A stretch of 64,000 nt of DNA from Cryptomeria japonica (GCF_030272615.1 NC_081407.1:144400897-144464896); one strand, 5' to 3'; shown: positions 25,809 through 37,289, counted from the stretch's first letter. The notes: a model not told the origin generated them from the letters alone. Numbers and translations are program-made.

Positions 25809-28800
25809 ATGTCTACCTTAATTCCAGAAATTAAATTAAATAGTTCCAATTATCATTCTTGGAAAACACATATTTCGTTTATTTTTCGTTTCAAACACCT
25901 TTTGGATGTTGCGACTGATAAAACATTTGAACCCGCTACATCTGCTCCTCAAGCCGACCTAGATAGATGGAAGGCTCAAAATGAGGAAGCACTTGGTTTA
26001 ATTGGTATTTCAATGGTTCCTGATTTGTATGTTTTAATTGGAAATTGTACAAAAGCGCATGAAGCTTGGGAAATTTTAAAAACAACTTATGATAGCTCAA
26101 ATGAATCCCGAAAAATTCAACTTCAAGATCAACTTGAAGATCTAAGATATACAGATTTTAAAACTATGGATGAATTCTTATTAAAGTTTGATTCTGTTAA
26201 TAGTCAATTAACTGGTTTAGGAGTTACTCTTGCTGATTTACGTTTAATTCATCTCATTCTCAAAAAATGTCTTCCTCGTCAATTTCAACAATTTATTACG
26301 AATATTCATGCTCAACTTGCTATTCCTAGCTTAGCTACTCAATTAACATATGATATTTTTCGTAATTTATTGCGTCAAGAGGAAGCTAAATTAATTCAAT
26401 TTGGTACTCTTAAAAGTAGCAAACATGCTTTTATGTCTAAAAATCAAAATCATAATAATAACTTTAGATCCAACAATAATAAACATAATCATAATCATAA
26501 TAATAATCATCATAACAATCACAAATCTTCTAATTATCAATCTCATTCTAAATCCTATCATAATAATTCTCATAATAATAATCATAATAATAATCACAAT
26601 AATCAAAGGAATAATTCTCAAACAAGACCTCATTGCACATATTGTGGGAAAGATGGCCATATTACTAATAATTGTTTTAAGAAACAAAATGGTAAAAAGC
26701 CCATGAATCAAAATAATCAAAATAATCAACATAAACCTCATTATAAGAAGGGTAATAATAATAATGGTAATTCATCTCGTCATGCATTTACATGTACTTA
26801 TAATGTTTCTCAACCACTTGAGTGGATTATTGATTCTGGTGCATCTCAACATGTTACTTCTCATAAAGAATGTTTTGAATCTTTGCATCCCGATACTTCT
26901 AATATTCCTGTTCAATTAGCTAATAATCATAGTTGTAAAGTTGAAGCTATTGGTGATGTGAATGTTCCTAATGGGAAATTACATGATGTTCTTTATGTTC
27001 CTGAATTAAAATCAAATTTGATTTCAGTTCCTAAACTTTGTCAAGATTATAAGGTTAACTTTTATAGGGGCATATGTTATATCATTGATCCAAACACTAA
27101 TCAAGTTATTGCTATTGCTAAAATGGATAGTGATAACCTATTCAAGTTCTATGAATTTGCTCCTCCAAAGTATTCTTTGCTTACTACTGTTGATTTTACT
27201 ATATGGCATGAAAGACTTGGCCATCTCAATTATGATTATATTTCATTAATGCAAAAAGCAAATATGGTTGATGGATTGCCTACTATTGTTCCTTCTCAAA
27301 TTGTTTGCAATGGTTGCATGAGTGGTAAGATGCATAGGGAACCCTTTCCTCATGGTCAATCTTGGAGGGCATACACTAGATTGCACCTCGTTCATAGTGA
27401 TCTCTTGGGTCCCATGGAGAATCCCTCCATCCAAGGTTCAAGGTATGCACTTACCTTTGTTGATGATTTTTCCAGAAGAACATGGATATATTTCCTTCAT
27501 AGTAAGGATCAAGTGCTTGATATTTTTACTGAATTTCATATGTTTGTAGAAAGGCAATCTGGTTCTAAAATTAAGATTCTTCGTACTGACAATGGAAGAG
27601 AATATGTCAATAATGCATTTAATGCTTATTTAAAATCTTTTGGAATTAAACATGAGCTTACCGTTCCTTATACACCACAACAAAATGGTGTGGCAGAACG
27701 GAAGCATAGGACAATTGTTGAAATGGCTAGATGTTTATTGCATGCTAAAAATATGGATTACAAGTTTTGGGCTGAAGCTATGGCTTGTGCAACATATTTA
27801 ATTAATAGAACACCTACCAAAGCCTTAAAGGATAAAACTCCTGAAGAAGCTTGGTCTGGTAGAAAGCCTAATTTGCAGAATTTAAGAATTTTTGGTTCCA
27901 TAGCTTATGTTCACAAACCTAAGGAGAAAAGAAAAAAACTAGATGCTAAATCTTCTCCTTTTATTTTTGTTGGTTATGATGAAAATACTAAAGGTTATAG
28001 AGTTTACAATCCTATTACTAACAAGGTAAAAGTTGCAAGAGATGTTTGTATTGCAGAAAAAGGCATTCATGATTGTTCTAAAGTGAAGGATGATGAACTT
28101 GGTCAAACCAAAGTTGTGCTTGTGGAGGACCAACCTCCTTCTCTTAACCCTACTCCTAATGCATCTCTTTCTATTCCTTCTAGTGATAGTGATGATGATA
28201 ATAATAACTCTACTCATCATGACTCTTCTTCTAGTGATGAATCCATTACTTCTAAAAGAATACCTAAATGGTATAAATCTTTAATTCAAGATAGTGATGA
28301 ATACTTAGCTAGAATGGATAAACTTCAAGCTAGGAGAGTTAATTATTGTAATTATGCTTTAATGACTACTATTATGAATTCTAATGATCCTAAAACATTT
28401 GATCAAGCTAAAAATCAACCACATTGGCAAAAAGCAATGAAGGAAGAATATGATACTCTAATTTCTAACCAAACTTGGGATTTAGTTCCCTTGCCTCATG
28501 GCAAAAATCTTGTTTCTTGCAAGTGGCTTTATAAAACTAAATTGAATGCTAATAATCAAGTTAGTAAATTTAAAGCTAGATTAGTTGCTAGAGGTTTTTC
28601 TCAAATTGAAGGCTTAGATTATAATGAAACTTTTGCTCCTGTTGCTAAACTGCCTACAATTAAACTTGTGCTTGCATTAGCTTCTAGAATGAATTGGCCT
28701 ATTCACCAAATGGATGTTAAAAGTGCTTTTCTTAATGGTGATTTACATGAGGAAATTTATATGTCTCAACCTCCTGGTTTTATTAAAGAAGGTAATGCAC

Positions 28801-29945
28801 ACTTAGTTTGTAAATTAAAGAAATCAATTTATGGATTAAAGCAATCTCCTAGGGAGTGGTATTCAAAGATTAATGAATTCTTTCTTTCTCAAGGCTTTAT
28901 TAGAAGTAAAAATGATCCTAACTTGTATATTAAACATAGTCAAGATGATATTATAATTATTATCTTGTATGTAGATGATTTGATTCTTATTTCAAGTTCC
29001 AATACTTTGATTTCTGATATTAAGTTTCAACTTAATCAAAAATTTCAAATGACTGATTTAGGTCTTTTACATTATTTCTTAGGAATGCAAATTTGGCAAA
29101 CCTCTAAAGGAATTTTCTTATCTCAAAGTAAATATGCTCAAGATCTCATAGATAAGTTTAAAATGAATGATGCTCATCATGTTTCAATTCCTATTGAATT
29201 AGGCACTAAGTTAATGCTTGATATGCAAACTCCTCTTGTTGATGCTACTTTGTATAGACAATTAGTTGGAAGTTTAAATTATTTAACTCTTACTAGGCCC
29301 GATATTGCTTATAGTGTTGGTTTGGTTTCAAGATTCATGTCTAAACCTCAACAAACACACTTTAAAGTTGCTAAAAGAATTTTAAGATATATTAAAGGAA
29401 CAAATAATGTAGGTTTGTTTTATGATGCAAATTCTGATTTTACTTTAAAAGGTTTTACTGATTCCGATCTAGGTGGAGATCCCAATGATGGGAAATCTAC
29501 TTGTGGTTATTGTTTTTTTGTTGGTTCAGGAGCAATTTCTTGGAATAGTAAAAAGCAACAATCTACCTCTCTTGGATCCACTGAAGCTGAGTACAAAGGA
29601 TGCACTAATGCTTCCAAAGAAGTCTTGTGGCTTAGAAGATTACTTGAAGATTTGGGTCTACCTCAACATGAACCAACTCCATTGTATTGTGACAACCAAA
29701 GTGCCATTGCCTTGGCTAAAAATCCAGTTTTCCATGCAAGGACAAAACACATTGCTCTCCAACACCACTTTATTAGAGAACAAATTGAAGACAAGCAAGT
29801 TTCACTCCTCTATTGCAAGGGGGAAGACCAAGTTGCAGATATTTTGACCAAGCCACTTTGTAAAGAAAAATTCCAATTTCATTGTAAAAATCTTGGATTA
29901 CAACCCATTGAAGGGTTTGATGTAAGCTCCCCAAGTAAAGCTTAA
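25809..29945 (+). CDS. Copia Gag-Pol polyprotein, intact
   Basis: 1378 aa in one frame; the ATG has A at -3. Domain order (residues): Gag of UBN2/retrotran type (about 1-205); Asn/His-rich linker (about 212-272); CCHC knuckle CTYCGKDGHITNNC (276-289); protease DSGAS (342-346); HHCC zinc region (about 467-505); integrase core with Asp in HSDLLGP (about 528), Asp in RTDNGREY (about 591) and Glu in GVAERKH (about 628); RT with KSAFLNGDLHEEIY and LYVDDLI (about 1053); RNase H with DSDLGGD (about 1216), STEAEYKG and CDNQSAIAL. All catalytic residues I can check are present. The order protease-integrase-RT-RNase H is copia. The stop overlaps the PPT. Nothing shows how Gag is made in excess over Pol; no frameshift site is needed. 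Confidence 0.96.
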   Translation: MSTLIPEIKLNSSNYHSWKTHISFIFRFKHLLDVATDKTFEPATSAPQADLDRWKAQNEEALGLIGISMVPDLYVLIGNCTKAHEAWEILKTTYDSSNESRKIQLQDQLEDLRYTDFKTMDEFLLKFDSVNSQLTGLGVTLADLRLIHLILKKCLPRQFQQFITNIHAQLAIPSLATQLTYDIFRNLLRQEEAKLIQFGTLKSSKHAFMSKNQNHNNNFRSNNNKHNHNHNNNHHNNHKSSNYQSHSKSYHNNSHNNNHNNNHNNQRNNSQTRPHCTYCGKDGHITNNCFKKQNGKKPMNQNNQNNQHKPHYKKGNNNNGNSSRHAFTCTYNVSQPLEWIIDSGASQHVTSHKECFESLHPDTSNIPVQLANNHSCKVEAIGDVNVPNGKLHDVLYVPELKSNLISVPKLCQDYKVNFYRGICYIIDPNTNQVIAIAKMDSDNLFKFYEFAPPKYSLLTTVDFTIWHERLGHLNYDYISLMQKANMVDGLPTIVPSQIVCNGCMSGKMHREPFPHGQSWRAYTRLHLVHSDLLGPMENPSIQGSRYALTFVDDFSRRTWIYFLHSKDQVLDIFTEFHMFVERQSGSKIKILRTDNGREYVNNAFNAYLKSFGIKHELTVPYTPQQNGVAERKHRTIVEMARCLLHAKNMDYKFWAEAMACATYLINRTPTKALKDKTPEEAWSGRKPNLQNLRIFGSIAYVHKPKEKRKKLDAKSSPFIFVGYDENTKGYRVYNPITNKVKVARDVCIAEKGIHDCSKVKDDELGQTKVVLVEDQPPSLNPTPNASLSIPSSDSDDDNNNSTHHDSSSSDESITSKRIPKWYKSLIQDSDEYLARMDKLQARRVNYCNYALMTTIMNSNDPKTFDQAKNQPHWQKAMKEEYDTLISNQTWDLVPLPHGKNLVSCKWLYKTKLNANNQVSKFKARLVARGFSQIEGLDYNETFAPVAKLPTIKLVLALASRMNWPIHQMDVKSAFLNGDLHEEIYMSQPPGFIKEGNAHLVCKLKKSIYGLKQSPREWYSKINEFFLSQGFIRSKNDPNLYIKHSQDDIIIIILYVDDLILISSSNTLISDIKFQLNQKFQMTDLGLLHYFLGMQIWQTSKGIFLSQSKYAQDLIDKFKMNDAHHVSIPIELGTKLMLDMQTPLVDATLYRQLVGSLNYLTLTRPDIAYSVGLVSRFMSKPQQTHFKVAKRILRYIKGTNNVGLFYDANSDFTLKGFTDSDLGGDPNDGKSTCGYCFFVGSGAISWNSKKQQSTSLGSTEAEYKGCTNASKEVLWLRRLLEDLGLPQHEPTPLYCDNQSAIALAKNPVFHARTKHIALQHHFIREQIEDKQVSLLYCKGEDQVADILTKPLCKEKFQFHCKNLGLQPIEGFDVSSPSKA
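26436..26620 (+). repeat. AAT/CAT-rich tract encoding the Asn/His-rich Gag linker
   Basis: Simple-sequence-like stretch of aat, cat and aac codons within the Gag frame, just before the zinc knuckle. Long open frames on the other strand and in other frames here are by-products of this composition. Confidence 0.8.
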
Positions 29946-29952
29946 GGGGGGG
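29944..29952 (+). promoter_or_regulatory. Polypurine tract of the young copia
   Basis: aaggggggg immediately before the 3' LTR; its first two bases are part of the Gag-Pol stop codon. Confidence 0.85.
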
Positions 29953-30471
29953 TGTTAGAATATTTAATCTTTACTTAGCTTAGGTTTATTTTTATTTAAT
30001 TTAGGATATTCCTTTGGAATTCCTACATGTAATTTGTCCTCTAGTACATGTGTGAGGACAAGTCATTTCTTTTATTTTCCTTTATTAAGGAATATTAGAT
30101 TTCCTCCATAAGAGGATGTGGACACATGGCACACACATTTTATGAATGGTGGCATTCATAGATTTGGGAGTTACTTTGTAACTCCTCTCCTCATCTCTAT
30201 TTAAGAGATGCCTCCTCTCTCATTTCTTCTTAATGACAATATTGTAAAGAGCTTCTTGCTCTCTCTCTCTCTCTCTCTCATTTTTAGGCATTGCCTCATT
30301 CATAATATCACAAGGGGTTTTTCTTTGCTTTTCCCCTTTCAAAAGTTCTTGTGCCTCCTTCTTCTCATTTGGGTGATGCTCCAAGTTTATTGCTTTTCTC
30401 ATGGTAACAATTACTTCATCATAAACTTTCTTGGATTAATTTTCTTTTCCTTGCTCTTTTATTTCCTTTCA
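29953..30471 (+). repeat. 3' LTR of the young copia
   Basis: 519 bp, identical to the 5' LTR except for one A/G change and a shorter CT tract (21 bp at 30259-30279). Confidence 0.95.
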
Positions 30472-30476
30472 CAGCA

Positions 30477-30540
30477 AAATTCCTACCTCTTTTGGAAATC
30501 ATGTGAAATTGGAATCACTTGATATTTCAAGGAACAATAT
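30477..30540 (+). pseudogene. LRR receptor-like protein pseudogene, piece 2
   Basis: 64 bp reading IPTSFGNHVKLESLDIS, one LRR that continues piece 1 in frame once the copia element and one target copy are removed. It is bounded on the right by the Tat element, with target copy aatat at 30536-30540. Confidence 0.88.
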
Positions 30541-31958
30541 TGATACTCTGCAAAAAGGGAAGGTTAGTCAATGATAACCAAACACAAACAAGAAGAAAAG
30601 ACAAACTGTTAGTGTCAGAAATCACAAACAAAATACTTTCCTACACAAGCATATCAAAAGAGATATAAAAAACATGATAAAATATCTAACTAAGAAGGTA
30701 AATATGATGAGGCATCTCCAAATGCCTCCTAACATGCTCTTGGTTTCTTCTCCTTTGTTCCTCTCCTCTCCAAGTTCCAAAATAGTGTAGCTCTCAGCAG
30801 CTTTTTGCACTATGGGTGCTTATGGAGGTTTGAGATTGAAGTATTGCTTTAAATGTAAATAAAGAAGCTAATACTAAGCTATTGATACTAAAATGATTTA
30901 TTTTATCCAAAATGACAATATATGAGTTAATTATGCTAAAATGCTCTCTCCAAATGCCTATAGCTTAAATGCATACAACTTTTCAGGATCTGGATTATGA
31001 AGAAATGGGCCCTATTTATAGGAAAAATGGAGCAATGGATGGTTGAGATTGAGTAATCTCAACAAGGGTCAGGATTGAATGATTTGAGATCCATGTGAGG
31101 GCTTTCAACCCAATCACAGGAAGACAATTGTCAATGTGAGATAGGTTGAGAGGAGAGGGAATAAGCATTAAATGCTTGACATGACCTGGGAGTTAACTTG
31201 GGGGTTAGGGTCAAGGTTGGGTTGACTAAATAAATTCTTTATTCAAAGAAAAAAACTTTTATCCAATGTATAGACTCTTGTGCAAAGGCAAAAGAGATAA
31301 ACATGGTCAAAGCAATAAATGCTTGAGGAGACACATGAGTGCAAGTTGAAATAACCATAAATGGTTATGTAAGAGCCATTAATGGTCATGTAAGAGCCAT
31401 TAGTGGTTTTGGAAGACTTTGGAGGTTAAATTGTTGAACACACAAAGCATTAAATGTTTTTCAAAGACTTTGAAGTCTTTAAGAAGTGACTCCAAGTTGC
31501 TTAGAAATGTGACAATAATTAGGGGATGGATTAGGCTAATTAGGAAGGGATTAAAATAATCTAGAAGGGGATTAGATTTGTAAGTGGGTTTGGTGGGTGA
31601 GGGAAAATAGGATTTTTATTTAAAATAAAAATCATTTATTTCAATAAATAGGTGCAAGTTGCATTTGTAGGAAAATGCAAGTGGGGGGGGGATAAATGAT
31701 TTAAATAAATGTTTCATTTAAGTTATTTAAAAGAGGAAAAGGGTTAAATGAAATAAATAGGATTTATTCATTTAATTGATTGTGAGTTTGGTTTAATGAA
31801 TGAATTAAAATAAATTGAATAATTTATTTAATTAATAGGAGAATGTTTGAATATGAATTAATTAAATATTAATTTAATTAACTGATGGCTAGTGGATTTT
31901 TAATCAAATAAATACGAAATATTCATTTAATTAAAATGGACAGATTTATGTGACTACA
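30541..31958 (-). repeat. Tat-type element 3' LTR
   Basis: On the minus strand begins TGTAGTCACATAAA and ends GCAGAGTATCA. The inner half is very rich in ATTTAATTAA-type sequence (about 31790-31940). Confidence 0.92.
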
Positions 31959-31971
31959 TTTGCCCCTCTTT
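31959..31971 (-). promoter_or_regulatory. Tat-type element polypurine tract
   Basis: Minus strand aaagaggggcaaa lies immediately before the TGTAG start of the 3' LTR. Confidence 0.8.
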
Positions 31972-32540
31972 GAGACGGTGTGGTTTATCACGTTGTTTCA
32001 AAGAAAGAAACATAGGTGTGAAGGGATGCCCCATAAAATGTAAATTTAGTGGGTGGTATGCCCCCTCGAGAGATGGGCCGACAAAATTTTGAAAAATCGG
32101 GCGATCTCTCAAAAAAGAACGAAAATTGGCAGGGTGATAGAAGAGAAGAAGTTAGCAACGCGGGTGAAAAATAGAAGAAATCAGAGATAAAATGGAGAAA
32201 TGAGAGGCTCAGGAAGTTCACGGGGACCACAACGGTGAGCGGGGGAAAGCTATGGTGACGACGAAGGGTTTATATGGGGAGAAAGGGGTGAAAATAGGAT
32301 CATTTGTTACCGCGACCAGTGTGAAACCAGAGCTCTGATAGTGATGTTTTAGAGGAGTGAGCAGCAGTCAGGATGCTGGTACCCATTGCAGAGCACCATT
32401 TTGAGCGAGTCCGTCATTTCCATTGACCAGACGACTACAAACCAGTGGTACGCAAATTTAAAATTTTGAATTTTACGCATTTTTGTCATTTTTTTGCTGA
32501 GTCGAAGTTGAGTCAGGACAATAGCACTGAAACTATGTTT

Positions 32541-32813
32541 TGGCGCTTTTGTGCCGCAATGGCGCTATTGTGCTGTTGTTTGAGCGCTATTGAAAATATT
32601 AGTGCTATTGTGTGCATGTTTAAGCATTATTGTTTGTTGAGCGCTATTGAGGGGTCAATTAAGTGCTTTTGTCTTTAAGCAGCGCTATTGCATAGGTCTT
32701 GTAGCACTTTTGCAATTTTAGTGCATTTGTAGGGTTGATTAAGCGCTTTTGCGAGGGGTTTAGAACTATTGTGAGGGGTTTAGCGCTATTGTTTAGGAAG
32801 TAGCACTTTTGTT
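32541..32813 (+). repeat. 14-unit array of the AGCGCTATTG motif, about 20-bp pitch
   Basis: Copies of (t)agcgct(a/t)ttg and close variants (agtgctattg, aagcgcttttg, tagcacttttg) start near 32541, 32560, 32582, 32600, 32621, 32640, 32660, 32680, 32702, 32719, 32741, 32761, 32781 and 32801. The 10 or so bases between them are not conserved. It lies upstream of the plus-strand PMD ORF and in the 3' tail of the minus-strand element. Confidence 0.88.
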
Positions 32814-33059
32814 GAGGAAAATAGATGCCCCAGGTTGCGTGAAAATCTCCCGATGCCAAAGATGGATGGATAGGGAGGCGGAGTGGGAGTTGTTTTGAAC
32901 CATAGCAGCCTGATGAGACTTAGGTCATTTAGGATAAATGCCTGTTGAAATCTAGGTGTGCCATGATTGCTTACCTGTTGAGACCCGAAGATACTTGATC
33001 AAAGTATCTGTTGATAATCTTAGGTTTAAACTTTTAAGAAAGTTTGAAAACAAAACTAC

Positions 33060-34289
33060 TGATTAGGAGTGATTGATGTCTGTGTGCAGGAGGATCTACG
33101 TGTGTTGCAGTTATGCGAGAGACATCCGACGACACAAGGGTTGCGGGATTGGCTGACAGAGGTCGAGATCGATTGCATTGTAGCTACCGATTTGTATGAT
33201 GTGATGCACATGCCCGTGATTCGGATGAATCACGGTTTGATTACTGCGTTAGCAGAGCGCTGACATAGCGAGACATGCACTTTTCACCTTGCACAGGGGG
33301 AGATGACAGTGACCCTAGAGGATGTGTGGCGCATCTTGCGTATTTCGATTCGGGGGTAGCTGGTGACATATGATAGATCCTCGGGGACTTTAGTAGTATA
33401 GAGATTTTTTGATGAGGATGTTTTCATTGATGATGGCTCCATTGCTTGGGAGGAGATTGCTACCTTATATGAGCTGTTACCAATAGTTTTGTCCGGCATT
33501 GTGGGAGGATTACTGTGTCCTGATAGGCGCTCGCATGGTCTGGCCATTGGATGGGGACAAGTGATAGAGCAGATGATTACAAAGGGGACTTGATTTGCCT
33601 GGGGACCGTGCGTGCTGGCACACCTTTATCAGGAGCTGCATGAGGTGGTATACCATGGGAGGGGCTCACTAACAGTGAGAGTGATGCTGCTACATATTTG
33701 GGCGTGGGAGCACCTACCAGTGACTCTCAGATTTCGAGTAGTGGATCAGCCATATATGTTCATGTATAGCGGTATGATGAGTCAGCCCCACCTGGAGAAG
33801 TTAGAGTGGTGGCGACGGGCATTGGATGATCTCGATGTAGTGATATGGAGACCTTACCTGGAGTGCGAGCCCTGGGATGATGATGTCGAGGCACTACCAT
33901 ATGTGTTTATGACCCGATTCCTCATTGGGAGGACCTCGTATCATGTAGAGAGACAGGTGCTCGGTAGAGTGTTGAGATAGTTTGGACGACAGTAGGGACT
34001 GCCTAAGGGATCAAGGGAGTATGCTCGGGTGATACGAGAGAGATATGTTTGGGGGCCAGTACTTCCATATGACTAGGCACTGGCAGAGTTTTAGATGCTA
34101 CAGGCAAGACCTTGGGATATACGATCGGGGGTTGTGGATGCAGGGGTATCGGAGGAGTACACGCAGTACCTGGCAACGCATCCATTTTTACGGATATCTG
34201 ATCCAGTAGAGCCAGTGCTTGATTTCGAGGATGAGAGGGGACGGAGATGGAGGAGGGCAGGAGGGCGAGGACCTATGGTAGTTGGATGA
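33060..34289 (+). pseudogene. Antisense plant mobile domain (PMD) ORF, decayed
   Basis: One plus-strand frame reads as a PMD protein: RHPTTQGLRDWLTEVEID, then IRMNHGLITALAER, FHLAQGEMTVTLEDVW, GLLCPDRRSHGLAIGW, WGPCVLAHLYQELHEVVYHG and LLHIWAWEHLPV. Stops interrupt it near 33261, 33357, 33399, 33591 and 33978, but the frame does not change. PMD proteins (MAIN/MAIL family) act in transposon silencing in plants, and PMD ORFs are known passengers of plant transposons, including antisense ORFs in Tat-type gypsy elements. A gtgtgcag just before 33090 could be an acceptor site of an antisense intron. Confidence 0.82.
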
Positions 34290-34440
34290 GGGAGAGGAGA
34301 TGGTGGAGATGGAGGAGGAGGGGATGGAGGAGGAGGGGGGGATGGGGGAGGTGGTGGAGGAGGTGGTGGTGGAGGTGGAGGAAGTGTTGGGTTGGGCAGT
34401 CGGAGCCAGCGGAGAGGGAGAGGCGGATTGCCACTGTGGA
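34290..34440 (+). repeat. GGA-rich purine tract at the end of the PMD frame
   Basis: Degenerate ggaggaggg / ggtggtgga repeats, nearly pure purine on the plus strand, with several G-runs close enough to form a G-quadruplex. The proline-rich minus-strand frame over it (34633-34091) is a by-product. Confidence 0.8.
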
Positions 34441-37289
34441 TATTGCAGGGATCATTGATGTAGGGAGGAGTTAGATTGGGCGGGAGAGGGATGGAGAGGG
34501 AGATACCGATGGATAGAGGGGAGGGAGCCACTAGAGAGGGATATACCGGTGAGACAACCATGGAGATAGGAGAGGGATCAGGCGGAGAGACTAGCGGAGC
34601 TACAAGAGAGAGTCCGGGTTGGAGTAGGAGCACAAGGTCCTTCTAGGGAGGTGATGAGACAATTTGGTCAGGCATAGGCTAAGATAGAGTATTGGCGGGG
34701 ATTATATGAGCATGTGGTGCCAGTTAGTCAGCAAGCACTGAGCTATACACAGATGCGACGGACTAGGTCAGAGTGATCGTAGAGGATGCAGAGTAGTGGG
34801 GGAGTGATGGGTCCTCTACGGAGAGACAGGTCAGGGGGTGCAAGAACTAGTGGGGGATTGATGGGCCCTCCACTGAGAGATAGATCAGATGGTGCGGGGA
34901 CCAGTGGGGGAGTAGGTGGTGAAGGTGGTACAACATCTGGTCAGAGTGGCATATGAGAGAGCATTTTGCATATATGTTTTTTTATTTTTGGACTGTATCT
35001 TGGATGGCTCTTGGTAGCCAATTTTGTAGACTTCATTGTACTCTGATACATGAGATGATATATATGAGGAGATCCCATTTTATTTATTTATATGCGTATT
35101 GTGATGTATGGATGCTATGCAGGATGATGTTTTATGAGTTTATGTTTAGATGGAGACGTGTACATGTATGCATTTTATGAGATGATTCCTATATGTATGG
35201 TTTTTATGATGATTATATGATGTTCGATACTAACATATGAATGCAGGTTTATACAAGTGTGCATGTTTTGTTTGATGTAATGCTTTATGTATGTAATGCC
35301 ATGATGATGATGTATGCTTATGGACAAGATTTTGGTGTTTCTGGTTTTTGATATAATGATAAGATTAATGATATGCAATGATGTTAATGCAATGTTTGAA
35401 TGATTTATGCATGGATATGCATCTTGATGTTCTTGAAATATGGGTACACAAAATGTAAAGTACAAATGTTTTTATGATGATGTCTAAATGAATGCATATG
35501 TATAATGGATATATAAACGGTATGAACCAATGTTTGGAGACAAATGGTTTTTATGATTTTTAAATGCTTAAAGATGATTAAGTAAAAATGAGAATGATAA
35601 TGCAACTTATGCTTTAATAACTACGCCTTAATGCAATTAAAAAAGGATAATGAATGCAATGTAAATGAACCCTAAAATGAGCATAATAAGATACTTAATA
35701 ATGGATGAATGAAGGCACCTTTTAATGAATAGATAAATGAATGTATGCAATGATAAAGGATGATAAAGGATGATAAAATGATAATGGATAACTGACACTA
35801 AATGAATGCATATCAAATGGTTAATACAATCAAGGATAATTTGATCATATGAATGAATCTAATCATCATGATTATGTAATGATGCAAATGACTAATGAAG
35901 ACTAATGTCAATAAACTAAATGAACTATATGCAATTTAATTAAAATGACATGAATGTACTTAATGCAAAATGCAACTAAATGTGATATGATCATGATGAA
36001 TGCAAGGTTTTTTAGACTTTGCATGATGCATTGATGATGTATCAGTGTACTGGGTCCCGATTGTATCCAAAACCAACTCAATTCTTACATAACTGTTCAT
36101 ATTAACCTTGCTCATATTTGCATATAAATCATACATATGAATGAGTGAATGGATGGGTGATATGCAATGGAATGCAACATATAAACAGATGAGATGAAAT
36201 GACGATCCATAGTGCTCTATTTTCATCATTGAGCTTTAAAATGTTGGAAGAGAATACAAGCATCTTGCCATAATGATTCAAGATGACTTGAGTATTTCTT
36301 ACATGGATTTGATATAGCAAGTTAATACAAACGACTTGATATAAGGGTCAAGTCGACCAGAGTATTGCTTGCGAAACAGACAAGGATCATCTCCATTTAT
36401 GCATGACTTGGATCATCCTCCTTGATCTTGAATTGATCATATCCTGAGACAAGTTCATATGTTAATAAGAGATAAAACCTTTATCCAATTTGGATGAGGT
36501 AGGAGGAACCAAAGAAAGAGCATTCACACCTACAAGCAAACAGTATGTACATAAAGAATAAAGAATATGGATCCTTGGTAATTGTTCATACTCATATGGT
36601 TGAGGTATGTGCTATAGTCAGCAAGCCGTAGTGATCTATGACTACATTTTGCATAAGATCATGTAGCTTAGTGAACTTCCCACGTAGACACCATTAGTAC
36701 ATGCCCCAGAACTTCATCGGAAATAATGTGCCAAAGATACACAAACAATGCTGTAGGAACCTGATATAGATAAACAAATGAATTACTCATAAATCAACCA
36801 AGTATTTGATAGCTTAACACAATTTTCTTGTCAAAGAAAGTGTCATTTTGTCTTTGTTTTGGTAAGGAAGGATGCATCTTTATTGAAGACAGTTTGATTG
36901 TTGATGTCGATTGTGTTGGTCAATTTTGAGAAGTGATCATCGTGCAAGGATTTTCAATGCTTGTTTGGTATCTGTGCGGATGAGTATGTACAAGGTGTTG
37001 CCATGTTTTTGTTTGATTTTTGATCTTTTCTGATGTTTTTGATTTTGAATTGTTTTGAATGTTTTTGGTATTTTTGAATTGTTTTGAATGTTTTTGTGAA
37101 TTTTGTGAGATAGTTTTGAATGAAGACCCCAATGAATCACGAAACAATGTAGAATCCACTTCCATCAAGAGGTTAAGGGCAATTCTCCCAGTGTAAACAT
37201 GGCTATGAAAAAGCGGGATGCAAGACGCATGGAGCACTATCTCGATTGCAGATTAATAACAAGCCATGGTTTGGACGGATGGATGTGTG
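34441..37289. other. Tat-type element tail without recognised genes
   Basis: 34441-34960 continues G-rich sequence, possibly the C-terminal part or 3' end of the PMD ORF. From about 35160 to 36230 the plus strand is dense in atgatg, aatgaatg and gatgataa words, a low-complexity tract. No convincing protein is visible. Confidence 0.55.

Larger units (their letters stand above)
22895..30471 (+). mobile_element. Young, structurally intact Ty1/copia retrotransposon
   Basis: LTRs 22895-23429 and 29953-30471 differ by one substitution (A at 23350, G at 30392) plus 16 bp of CT-repeat length. A perfect initiator-Met PBS follows the 5' LTR, a G-rich PPT precedes the 3' LTR, and one uninterrupted 1378-aa Gag-Pol frame lies between. 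Target copies are tagca (22890-22894) and cagca (30472-30476), one mismatch. It is inserted in the LRR pseudogene. The leader is unusually long (about 2.4 kb). It may be currently or very recently active. Confidence 0.95.

Noticed and set aside
26391-26741. Long Ile/Met-rich open frames on both strands within the copia Gag
   Set aside because: They come from the aat/cat-rich linker codons read in other frames, and the real Gag-Pol frame covers the whole stretch.
23172-30402. Matching small minus-strand frames at 23172-23360 and 30220-30402
   Set aside because: Both are LTR sequence of the young copia, reading the CT repeat as an Arg-Glu run; there is no independent support for coding.
32541-32813. 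CRISPR-like reading of the regular short repeat array
   Set aside because: Units are only about 10 nt, spacers about 10 nt, the host is a plant and the array sits inside a retrotransposon. Regular pitch alone does not make a CRISPR array.
34091-34633. Proline-rich 180-aa minus-strand frame
   Set aside because: It is the reverse reading of the GGA-rich end of the PMD frame; low complexity keeps it open.
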